Source: Treponema sp. (GTDB taxonomy: Bacteria; Spirochaetota; Spirochaetia; Treponematales; Treponemataceae). Taken from it: a stretch of 64,000 nt of DNA. The notes under the pieces were generated by a model. The model was not told where the DNA came from. It saw only the letters and a program-made list of their open reading frames with translations, and did not search any database. Location: NCBI GenBank assembly GCA_017553635.1, contig JAFZKN010000007.1:248001-312000 (forward strand). Reading direction: 5' to 3'. The position numbers and the translations under genes were made by a program. Shown one piece after another: positions 10,810 to 21,700 of this stretch (its first letter is position 1; each line of letters starts with the position of its first letter).

Positions 10810-11011
10810 AGTCAGACTCTACCTTTTTGCAGTTCTTTAAAACTTCTTTCATGATTTTTTTTGTATCTGCATCATCAGCAAATTCAACAGTCATTTTTAA
10901 AAGCATGAAATTTACAGTTGCATTTACAACGCCTTCTGTTTTTTTAGCTGCATCTTCCATTTTGTTTGCGCAGTTTGCACAGTCTACTTCGATATTGTAT
11001 GTTTTTTTCAT
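10787..11011 (-). CDS. Stand-alone HMA heavy-metal-binding protein
   Basis: A 74-residue protein that is essentially one ferredoxin-like HMA domain. It begins MKKTYNIEVDCANCANKME, so the metal-binding loop is CANC, matching the GMxCxxC family pattern in an acidic context. The C-terminus is acidic (ESDCEIEIDE) and holds an extra cysteine. The start has a strong AAGGGG site. It overlaps the P1B-ATPase start by 8-23 nt, so it looks like the N-terminal domain of that ATPase split off as a separate polypeptide. Its likely role is to deliver or buffer metal for the pump. Confidence 0.9.
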   Translation of the reverse strand: MKKTYNIEVDCANCANKMEDAAKKTEGVVNATVNFMLLKMTVEFADDADTKKIMKEVLKNCKKVESDCEIEIDE

Positions 11012-11054
11012 AATTACACCCCTTTGTTTTCTGCTGTAAAAGCAGTTTAAAAAA

Positions 11055-11378
11055 TTAATCTTCTTCGTTTATATGTGAAAGTCCGCATTCAAGAATCAAA
11101 GCTACATGATTATCGTCAAGCGAATACTTTACTTCCTTTCCTTCTTTTGTTCCGCGTACAAGCTTTGCATTTCTAAGAACACGAAGCTGGTGCGAAACTG
11201 CCGAAACACTCATTCCTAAAATCTCGGCAAGCTCTCCTACATAAAGCTCCCTTACCTCTAAGCTGCTCAAAATCTTTGTTCTTGTTGCATCCCCAAAAAC
11301 CTTAAACAGTTCCGAAAGATTATAAATCGTTTTGTCGTCAGGAATTTTTTTCCTGATCTGTTCAATATTGGCTGACAT
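11055..11378 (-). CDS. ArsR/SmtB-family repressor with alpha-5 zinc site
   Basis: A 107-residue winged-helix repressor. The start at 11378 is preferred over a longer frame from 11474. AGGAG lies 7 nt upstream of 11378, and the longer frame would run through the promoter and both operators. The recognition helix region reads MSVSAVSHQLRVLRNAKLV. The last helix contains D-N-H, ten residues, then H-I-N-E, which is the DxH-x10-HxxE alpha-5 zinc site known from SmtB and CzrA. The alpha-3 cysteine motif (ELCxC) of CadC/ArsR is absent (ELYVGE). I therefore predict a Zn(II)-responsive (possibly Co/Ni) repressor of its own operon: HMA, ATPase and feoAB follow with short gaps. Confidence 0.92.
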   Translation of the reverse strand: MSANIEQIRKKIPDDKTIYNLSELFKVFGDATRTKILSSLEVRELYVGELAEILGMSVSAVSHQLRVLRNAKLVRGTKEGKEVKYSLDDNHVALILECGLSHINEED

Positions 11379-11398
11379 ATTAAGCTCCTGAATATTAC

Positions 11399-11414
11399 TT
11401 GAACGACTATTCAA
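11399..11414. promoter_or_regulatory. ArsR operator, downstream copy
   Basis: Imperfect palindrome TTGAACGACTATTCAA, matching the TGAACA/TGTTCA-type half-sites bound by SmtB/CzrA/CadC proteins. It lies just downstream of the predicted transcription start of the metal operon, between -10 and arsR. Confidence 0.75.
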
Positions 11415-11426
11415 TTGTTCAACTTT

Positions 11427-11455
11427 ATAATAACGGACAATTCCAAATATGTCAA
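11427..11455 (-). promoter_or_regulatory. Promoter of the metal operon
   Basis: On the minus strand TTGACA (11450-11455), a 17-nt spacer and TATTAT (11427-11432). It sits between two ArsR operators, so the repressor could block both the -35 and the start region. Confidence 0.8.
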
Positions 11456-11458
11456 TAG

Positions 11459-11474
11459 TTGAACAACTGTTCAA
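11459..11474. promoter_or_regulatory. ArsR operator, upstream copy
   Basis: Perfect palindrome TTGAACAACTGTTCAA, 60 bp from the second copy and adjacent to the -35 box of the metal operon. It is also about 55 bp upstream of the -35 of the divergent gene at 11565, so that gene might be affected too. Confidence 0.8.
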
Positions 11475-11528
11475 TCGATATCAACTTCGCTCATACAGAA
11501 AAGCCATTTGTTTACCAGTTACTTAATG

Positions 11529-11557
11529 TTGCACATACACAATAACCACAATATAAT
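11529..11557 (+). promoter_or_regulatory. Promoter placed for a leaderless start
   Basis: TTGCAC (11529-11534), 17-nt spacer, perfect TATAAT (11552-11557). Only 7 nt separate the -10 from the ATG at 11565, so transcription should begin at or next to the start codon. No Shine-Dalgarno is present. Confidence 0.6.
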
Positions 11558-11564
11558 TATTTAC

Positions 11565-12773
11565 ATGAACTCAAATAAACTGACTGAATTAAAAGAAAAA
11601 ATAAAAGATAAAAGAGTTTTTATCCCATTGATAATCTTTTTTTGCCTTATAATCTCAGGTTTATCAATTTTCATTATCCGGGGAAACTCTAAAAATACAG
11701 TTAGAATCGGTTTTTATCAGATTCCCGAACCAACACGAATTAAAATACAGAATGCTGTTTTAAACATGAATAATTCATCTCAAAATAAAACTAAAATTAA
11801 ATTCTACATAAGTGACAAAACAAAACCGTTCCCGATAAACAGCAGAAAGTGTTCAATCATTTTTTCATATAATTCAAAAACACTTTTAAATTTAAAATCT
11901 TTGAATATCCCAGAAAAATCCAGTTCTCTTCTTCCTGTAAAAATTTTATCTTCTGTCTCAAATGACAAAAAAGTTTATGCAGCGCCCGTTCTGCTGGATC
12001 ATTTCGGACTTTCTTTATATAAGACTTATCGTACTGAATTAAATTTAAAGCGTCCTGATTCTATAAAAGATTTAAATCAATACCTGAAACAGATAAGAGA
12101 AAAAGCTTCGTATCCACTTGTCGTAATAGGAAGTGACGATAGAGAACTTATAGGTTTTGTAAGTGCGATGACACAAAGCTATTTTCCTGGTAAACAATAT
12201 AAAAAAATCTGTGACAAAGTTTCTAACACACAAAAATTATCGACATCTAATTTACCTGATGAATTAAAAACAGTTCTTGATGAAATTAAAAAAATGAAAC
12301 GTAATGAACTTATTTATCCGGAATGGACAAAAGTTACAATTACCGATGCTATGTTTCTTATGAAAGAACACAATATCGGTGCAATTGCTTCATACATAAG
12401 TACGCAAAGAACTATTCCTCACGTACTTGTAAAATATTATGAATCTTATGCTTTCCCACCTCAAAATGCAAAAGCAGATTTCGGTCTTATAATCCCAGAA
12501 ATATGTGCTGTAGTTTTAAAAGATGATTTAAATCAGCAGGAACTTGTTAATAAACTTTTATCATTCGAATATCAGAGCGAACTTTCTAAAGAAACACATC
12601 TTGCACCCTCTGCCCTTAAAGGTGAAAGTTTTGATTCCATCTCTGATGACGTGCGCTTTTTTGCTGCTACGTCACCAGAAGGTCCTTTAATGCCGATGGA
12701 CTCTGCTTGCTTTACAGATCCTGACAGAGTCCACTATTTTGCATCCATTCTCCGCTATTATATCGAAAACTAA
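11565..12773 (+). CDS. Membrane-anchored periplasmic protein resembling extracellular solute-binding proteins
   Basis: About 402 residues from the ATG at 11565; a longer frame from 11508 has no supporting signal and would span the promoter. A charged cytoplasmic N-terminus is followed by one membrane helix (about residues 18-37) and then a soluble domain. The segment with YAAPVLLDHFGLSLYKT, a PDSIKDLNQYLKQ helix and a later PLMPMDSACF is of the type seen in family-1 solute-binding proteins, where a lobe-hinge pattern follows a bound-substrate sentence of this kind. Unlike a transporter component, it keeps its membrane anchor and has no permease or ATPase beside it, so it may act as a sensor or a tethered binder. 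Its 3' end lies 10 nt from the convergent giant Ig-repeat gene. The specific function is unknown. Confidence 0.65.
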   Translation: MNSNKLTELKEKIKDKRVFIPLIIFFCLIISGLSIFIIRGNSKNTVRIGFYQIPEPTRIKIQNAVLNMNNSSQNKTKIKFYISDKTKPFPINSRKCSIIFSYNSKTLLNLKSLNIPEKSSSLLPVKILSSVSNDKKVYAAPVLLDHFGLSLYKTYRTELNLKRPDSIKDLNQYLKQIREKASYPLVVIGSDDRELIGFVSAMTQSYFPGKQYKKICDKVSNTQKLSTSNLPDELKTVLDEIKKMKRNELIYPEWTKVTITDAMFLMKEHNIGAIASYISTQRTIPHVLVKYYESYAFPPQNAKADFGLIIPEICAVVLKDDLNQQELVNKLLSFEYQSELSKETHLAPSALKGESFDSISDDVRFFAATSPEGPLMPMDSACFTDPDRVHYFASILRYYIEN

Positions 12774-12783
12774 AAGTATAAAC

Positions 12784-15700
12784 TTACTTCATCTGCGCAG
12801 TTTCAAGATGACCGCGTGTTCCTACACGGGTTGCATAACCAAGAACAGGATTTGCAGTTCCGTTACCGTAAACCGAAGAAGTGTTTGTACTTCCAAGTCC
12901 GTTTTCGTTTGTATAACCTACATCAGTTCCGCTCATAACTTTTGCTTTACCTGTAGTTCCATCTTTCCACATACCGATGTTTACATAACTGTATGCATAA
13001 TTATCTGCATATCGGCTTGTAGAAGGAATTATTGTACTTTCCCATATTCCCATAAACTGATCAGACAAGTTAACACCTGATGGTACAGTAACTGCTTCTC
13101 TTGTTGCTTTTGTACCAGAAGAAGAAATTACATCTTTAAGACAAGCCATCTTTGTTTTCTGAACTGAACTCATATAGTAACCGATATATGGAATTATATA
13201 ATTTCCATCATCCGAAACAACGGTATCAATTCTGATATTAGTTCCTGTAAATGCATAAGAGTCTACAGTTACAACCTGCGCTGTTGCATCATCATAACTT
13301 GAAAGATATGCATAAATTAAGTCTGCATTTTCTCCATCATAAGATGCAATATGAATGCCACCTGCTTTATCAACTGTAATCTGGCAGTTTTCTCCGGCAT
13401 TTGCCTTTAATAAAATCGGCTTTCTCCAGTTGCCGGCTGCCGGTGTATCAGAAGGAGCGGCTGCCATGTCGTTGTCGTTACATGGATTTTCTTTATAGCT
13501 GTAATACCAGTTATTTGAACTTGCGTCATACCATGTTGCAACAATTATATCAGCAGCAGCAGAGCCACCCTTAATTACATCTATTGAAACATAGTTACCT
13601 GCTTTAGCCGTCATACTTGACGAAGCAATGGTACTAAAATACTCAGGTTTAGTATTTGTATTAAATGCAGTATGAGTGTTATTAGCTATAGCACTGCCAT
13701 CAGCAAGCTTATACTTTCTCTGATCTGCAAACTGACCGAATGTAATTCCGGTCTGACCAACCGCATTACTTGTATTAGCGTTTGTACCAACATATGTCTG
13801 CGACAGATTTCCCCATCTGAAGCGTACTTCACAGTTCAAGTCATCATAGTAGGCAAGGAATACATAAGTATCATTTCCATGTACTGCAGTTGCAAGTGAT
13901 GGAGAAGCAAATCTGTCTTCTATGAAAGCATAATCAGTAAAGACAGTACCATTATATGTTCCCGGAGGAGCTCCAATGTTTTCAAATCTTGACGAGTTCT
14001 TTCCTTCATAGTTACCGTTTGTATCCATTCGAGACTGTCCCCACTTACTCGTAAAATACTGCATACGGCCAGCACTTGCATTAGAACCCGGGTTCGTATC
14101 CAAACCTACAGTAATACCATGGGTTATACCGTTTTCATCAACGGTAAATCCACATGTAGAGAATCGTGCATAGTTTGCAACCCATGTTGTATACGATGTA
14201 TTCTGTCCGTTAGCCATACAGTAGTTTGCAGGACCAGAGTTAAATCCAAAGTTCAAAATACCGTTCTTTGGATTTACTTTCATAATCGGTTCTGTGATAT
14301 ATCCTGATGTCTGTGAAATACCTGCGTCCTTAAACTGCCAGATATCAAACTCGACATCATCAGTTAAAAGGTTGTTATTGTCACCATTAGGCTGGCGGTT
14401 ATAACAGTATGCAAAGTCATTATCATCATATGCCCTTACCGGATTTGATTCAGCATCAGCATAAGTACCACATGAGTTGTTGTAGTTAAGGTTATTAATA
14501 GAAGTTATTGTATCTGTTCCAACAACTATCGAGTGAGCATATTTGCCCGATGCCGTTAATGTTGAAACATCAACTTCTACATCTGCACTGTCTGCTGCAA
14601 GGTTATAACCTGAAAGTGTTACAGTTTCAGAAGCATGAACAGGATAATGACCTTTTGCAGTTCTTGCATAAACAGATGCGTTTCCTCTCTTGAGAGAAGA
14701 AAGTGATGTTGTTACTTCTGTAATATATGGAACAACGTCTACCTTGTAGTACGGTGTCTTTTCATCATCAGTTGTCTGAGTTGAACTTGATGCAGAATTT
14801 CCCGTCGTTTCATAATCAAGACTTACTCCGTCTGCATTAAGAGAAACTTTTCCTTTATCCCTTACCATAACTTCAACCGCAACATCATGTTTAACAACAG
14901 TCGAAATTCTTGCAGTATCCCAGTAGATGATAAAGTCTACAACATTTCCAGTCTGCGAGAATATTTCTTCACCATCAAGTACAAATTCCCAACCGTCATC
15001 ATCGAGAGTTCCAAGAGATTCCCATGTACCGGTATCTGTATCGCGAGCTGCTACCTGAGTAAATCCGTCAGTAAGTCCCGGAACTTTAAGATGAATTTCG
15101 TTTACGCGTACGTTATCTTCTGCACGGCCACGCAGCGCAATCTTTCCAGAAACCTTAGGATCCTTATCATTTATTCCGCTTGTAACAGGAGTTCCACCTT
15201 CCGGATTTGCATTTATATAAGAAGCAGACTTCATCCAGTCACGCTCAAGCTCGATGTGACCACGGGCTACGTCTTTTCCGTTAACGCGCTCATAGAAGAG
15301 AGAAGAATCAATTGCTCTTGTGGTATCATTCCACTTCCACCAGAACGGTTTAAACCATACTTTTGCTTTTTCGCTGTCTTTAAGAACAACGTTTGCAACA
15401 AGACTTATTGTTGCATACTGACTTGTTTTTCCTGCTTCCGTTCCTTCTGTTTCATCCCAGATCTTAAACGTAAACAGCTGATTAGTTCCATCTGCAATTG
15501 TTCTTCCATTTGCATCTGCAGCAAGAAGATTCTGTGTGCTCAAATTAATTTCGAGATCAGGACGGATATCATCTGTTACTGAATCTTCATCAGAAAGATT
15601 TACAGCACCTGAATTATAGTAAGCTGCAGTATCTTTATCTGCTGCAACTGAATATGTATATTTAAGTCCGTTGTTTCCACCGACTATTTCCGGTTTTAAT

Positions 15701-18700
15701 ATAGTTCTTCCCTTTATCGTAATTTCAGAAGATAAAAGTCCGCGAGGAATCTCAAAAGAAGTTACAAAATTACCTCTTTCATCTTTTCCGTTTACGGTAA
15801 CTCCAGTAATTTTATCTGGAGAAGAAACATTATACCATCCGCCGTAATTTGTTATCATTTCATTTGCAGTCCGCTTTCCGTTTTCATCAAGTGAACCATC
15901 AGTTACTTTGTCATCACCGTTGTCATCTGTACCAAAGATAACACCTGCAATTCGAGGCTGATTATTGCAGACAAACGCAGGTTCTGTGTATGCATAAACT
16001 GCATAAGGAGTATTTACATCAGGCGTAGTATATGCAGAATACGATCCTGTTATTCCAGCTTCCGGCGTTGCAGGAACATATCCCATAATTCCGACACTGT
16101 AGTTTCCGGCTTTATCAAATACTACATAATGAAGCTCAATTGAGCCGTCAGGAATATTTTTAGAACAGATATCTGCTTCCCATGTCCATGTCGAACCTGT
16201 TTTCTTAACGCTTTCAATCATGCGGTCACCATCATCATTTGAAGGCGATATAAAGTATCCGTCAGCCTGAAGCTCACCTGATTCTGCTTCTGTGACAGTG
16301 TTGTTTACAACCATCGCATAACCGAACAGTGCATCAGTATAATTTACAGGAATATTTCCGTTCAATGTAACATTTATACCAGAAACAGAATCCACAAGAT
16401 ATATAGTTCCACCAATCTTAACAAGTCCACCCGGATGAACATTTTTATCTGGTGCCGGCATTTTAATGAGATTAAGGTTATCTGCATCACGGGTTACTGT
16501 TTTCTGATTCCAGTAAATGCCGTCTTCAAATACAATACTGCCTGCAGAAAGATTAATCTTGTTGTAATCATTGATTGTCGTACCACCTTCTGTCTTTGTT
16601 CTCTCAAGCATTACATCATACAGATAATTTTTTGAATCTTTTGATCTGTCACTTCTTCTCATAAAGTAGAATGCAACATAATCAAATCCAGACTGATTTA
16701 CATTTCCAACAGCATTTTCCTTTACAGTTGAACCGAACGTATAGAATTTTCCAGTCTGTTTTACACTCGGGCTTATGTCATAACCTGCATCAATCAAACC
16801 TGCAAGCACAGGAGAAGTATTATCATAGTTTATCTTTATGTCTTTTGTCTGACCGTGAGATGATCCTTCTGCAATATCCTCTGCTTCAAATGTATAATCA
16901 AGTTCACCGACACCAGTATCTGTCTTAAGTTTATACTTAAAGTAAACTACTTTTCCGTCGACCTTTACATCAAAATCAGTGCCGCCCGACTGACCAACTT
17001 TGTCTATAACAAGTTTTGTTGTTCTGTTTCTCTTGTTGTCCTTGATATTCAGAGTTTTAATTCCGACATCATCTTCAACACTACCGATAAGATACCATGT
17101 ATCCTTTACGAACATGTCATCATTATATTCACGCGATGCTGTTGCTTCTGCATCATAATCAACCGATGCAGATTTTACTACATACAATGGCTGTGTAGAA
17201 CCGAAAACAGGTTTGTCATTATCAATCTTGAAAAGTCGATCAGCATAAATACTTGTCTTTTTATCACCGTCTTTAGAAATCAACCTTACGGCAACAATAT
17301 TTTCTTTTTGAGAAATATCATTTTCTTCATCCACGATTGGATTAAACTCACCGCTTTCATTTAATTTAATGTTCCACGTACTTCCTGTAAAGTTTGCAAG
17401 AATTGCATAATCTGCTGCTGTCTCTCCTGCTCCAAGAACACTTGTTCCTTTTATCCACGGTGTCGAAGTATCAGGATCATAAGAACTCATTTTGTAAACG
17501 CTGTAACCGTATTCTGCAAGAGCATCAAGGTCATCTTTTGTCGGAGCAAACTTTGTAAATACACTGGTGTACGAATAAACAGTATGTCCTGCTTCATCTG
17601 TAGAAGATGTTTCTACATATCGAACTACATCGTCCGCATTATTCTCGTTCCAGTTAACAGGATTACAGTGTGCATCAAGATGTTCTTTCTGAGAAATCAA
17701 CTGAACCCAAACAGAATCAACAAACTTGTTGTCCATTGCTTCGCCATAGAGTTTTATATTTCCACCAAGTACATCACCATCAGTCTCAGGATAATTTATT
17801 GAAACAGTAGGTCTGTCTCCCTGTGGATCAAGATAAGCAGCCTGTCTTTTTTCAGTAACGTTTCCTGCTGTATCAACTGCTTTTACCCAGAGCCAGAGAT
17901 CTACAACTGTATCAAACCTGTCTTCAAGTGTAGAAGAAAGAGCTTCTCTTGTTGTAATTCCGTAATCAACAAGATAATCATTTAAAAGCTTTGTATGTGT
18001 AAGTGCCTGACTGGCATCAATATCACCATCAAAGTAAAGATACCATTCTGTAGTGGTTCCTTTAATCGGTTCATCGCAATAATCAACCTTGTCTTTTATA
18101 TCTGCAATCGTAACAATTGAACCGTCTTCATGTTTTTTCCATGAAGTAAGAGGCGTTGTGTCGTCATCTGGTGACACATCTCCAGATGTAGAAATTGCAT
18201 AATAAACATCGCATACTTCACTCAAAGAACCATAAACATTTACTTCACCACTTACAGTTGCGTTGTTATCAGGTCTAGGAAGATTTATAGAGATTACAGG
18301 TTTTGTATTATCCACCGTAAGCTGAACAGTAGAAGAACGCGGACGATCTGCTTTATCCCGAACTTCGACAGTAAAATAATTTATTCCGTCTTTTAAGTTA
18401 CCTGTAAGAGTTTCTCCTCCTGTAAGAATATCTTCACATTCCCAAATTCCATTTTTGTTTACAGGATCAGTGCCCACATAGTTAAACTCATACTGAGCAT
18501 AACCCTGTGTTCCTTCTGATTCTCCCATTGTAGCTGTTACAGAATTTATTCCGTTTGCATCCGCTGCATAAATTCTGACTTTAAACTTAGATACATCTCC
18601 ACCAAATAACCTTCCGTTTGTAGAATCAATCCAGTCAGATGAATACTCTGCCGCTTTTTTTGAATAAAGATTAAACTCAAGATCCTTTGCTTCCGGGTCC

Positions 18701-21700
18701 TGTGTATCAACTCTTATACGAAGAACAGTTGAACTTCCTGCCCCATCACCAAACTTTGTATGATCATCTTTTATATAAACAGCATTATAACTGTCAGAAG
18801 GTTCATAGCCATTTGTCTTTGAAATAAATTCTCCACCTTTAGAATCTTTTACATAGAAGTAAATATCCTGTTTACCCTGGTTGCTGGATTTAAAAATCCA
18901 TGAACCATTTGAAAGATTTAAAGGAAGAACTGCAGCCCAATCAGATTCTGTCGGAGCTTCCGGTGCAGACGGCACAGCAGAAGATGTATCCCACAGGTTT
19001 GCAATTATCTTAAGCTGAACTCTTGAATCAATTCCATCATCATCTGTCAGGGTTCCCATCAAGGTTAAGTTATTAAAGAATGGATATGTATTTTCATCCA
19101 TATCTTCAAGATCTGAAATATTTGTAAATGTAATTAAAGGACGGTCAGTATTCTGATCGATGGTAATTTCTGCTTGTGCAGTATTTTCATTTCCTGCAGA
19201 GTCAGTAGCTGTTGCTTTTAATTTAACCTGAACACCTTCTTTTGAACTGTTGCAGTCATAAACTGTTTCACCAAATGCAGTCTGAGTATCAAGATTATCA
19301 AGCTTCCAGTTATATGTTCCGGAAACTTTTGTTCCAGATTCAGTTCCATTTGCAGTTACTTCTTTCCATTCTGTTGCAGAAGACTGATATTCCAGTTTAA
19401 TTGATTCAAGTTTCTGATCATCATTTGCAACCCCAGAAATACTTATAAGTTTATTAACAACAGCATCTTTAATTGATTCTGTAAAATCAATATCTGGAGC
19501 CGTATCATCATACTGCAGAGAAAAGAGATTTAATTCTGCCATATTTCCAGCACCGTCTTTTACGCGCGCCCATACAGTTCCCGTTCTTGTAATCTTTTCT
19601 GCAGGAATTACCGTTCTCCAATTAAATTTTTTCGCATTTTCTTCTGATACAGTTATATCACTTTCAGATACAGTCACATCAGGTTTTCCAGCAGAAGTAA
19701 AATCTTTATCTCCAATGGAAATTAAAATTTCAGAAATTCCACTCAACGAATCTTCTGCAATTCCTTCAATATTGATATCTGCAACACCATTTGAAAGAAC
19801 GTTACCGATTCCATCTGTTTCTCCATCAATCTTTTTAATTTCTATACTCGGAACTCCAATATCAACATGAATTCCGCTTATATTAATTGAAGAAACATTT
19901 CCAGCATTATCAGTTGCACGGAGAATAATTACACTTCCATCAGAAACATTTGCAACTGTTCCACCAAAAGTTGATGTACCCGAGAACTCTGTCCATGATG
20001 GATTTTCACCAGTATCAAGAGTATATTCAACTTTTCTGATTCCACTTGCATCATCTTTAATTCCACCAGAAACATGCAGTGTAGAAGTATTAAACCAGCC
20101 TATCGCAGACTGTGCTGTCGTAATATATGGTGCAACATTTTCTGCAATATAATTTTCATTCTGAGGATCACGGATTAAACTTGTTCCAAACTCAGGAGGT
20201 GTCATATCTTTACAAACATAACGTGTAACAGCGCCTGTCTTTCCTGCACTGTCAGTTACAGTAAACACAAATGTCATATATCCCTGATTGAATGTTCTCA
20301 AATCCGGAACATGAGTCCACACACCTTCATCATCTATTACAAATGAGTGTCCGTCAGAAGATACCCATTCACCTTCATCATTTTTCTCAAACTGATTCCA
20401 TACACCGTTTTCATCAAGTTCTACTTTTACATTTGCACGAAGAGTCTGTTCTTCTTCCAAAGTATCCGCAGCAGAAACAGCCACCTCAAGAGAAGAAAGT
20501 TTCCAGTCATCAGAGATTTTTCCACTGAATGTAATCGAAGCCTCGTTTTCAGGAGTTGAATCAACATCTTCGCGTACATACTGTCTGTCTTCTGTTCCTA
20601 CTTCAGTTTCAGAAAGCTTTGGATTTTCATTATCTATAGCAACAAGGAACGGTCCATATGCTGTCTGTCTGTTTGCATTTATAGCTTCAACAGCTTCTGC
20701 CGACATACCTTCTGGAGTTCCGCTTATATATGTAACATCAGTTGCAACTATTCCTATACGATAGATACCCGGATTTTTAGGCAGACCATTGTATGTAAAT
20801 GATGCAGTCGTTGTACCTCTTGTAAAACCTCCCACAGTATCTCTGTTTAAAACTGCAGTTCCATCACTGTTATAATACCAAACCTCTATTGAATCTATTC
20901 CGTCATCATCTTCTACCATTCCGATAAGTTTATGGTTAGTCACCTTATCAAAAATATTTCCTTTATTATTATCAAAATCAGATTCAGAAGAAAGATTTTC
21001 TACCAGCGTAACATTACAGAAGTTACTAGGTTTAATTACAGGCTTATCAGTTGACTGATCAATGTTATACGTAAGGGCATTGTTAAACTGTGTCGTAGAA
21101 ACTGAACCGATATTACCAGCCTTATCTTTTGCATAGAGAATTACATTTACAGGTTTTGTATCTGCATCATCACCAAGATTGAATGTAATTTCATCAGTTG
21201 TATCAATCTTTATATCATTTGATGAAACAGTATATTTTGCACCAAGTGATTTTGAATAAGCTGGAGTCGAATCTCCATTTGACCATATTTCATACCATAC
21301 TTCTTCAAGACTTGTTTCATCAATAGAACCTGTAACAGAGAATGTTCCGTTAAGATATCTGTGAGTTTCTGTACCGACAATTGAATCAACATGAGGCGTT
21401 ACAGAAGAAATTGTAACTACCGGTTTTTCTGTATCTACATAAAATTTTCTTGAACGTGAATCTGTCAGATCTGAGCTATTCTTTACATTTACAGTAATGT
21501 CATACAGATAACGCTTACCCTGTTCAACAATCTCTGGAAGAGCAAATTCCCAATAACCGGTACTTGTACTGAATGAACTTGTTATATCAACATCACTGTA
21601 TGAAACAGGAGCTTCAACACCTGTTTCATCAATGCGGCTTCCGCTGTAAGAAATCTTTACAATTTTAGGAAGACCATCTCTATTTACAACTTTTCCACTG

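Noticed and set aside
14887..15582. 231-codon frame antisense to the giant Ig-repeat gene
   Set aside because: Cys/Ser-rich mirror of the repeat-coding strand with no ribosome binding site.
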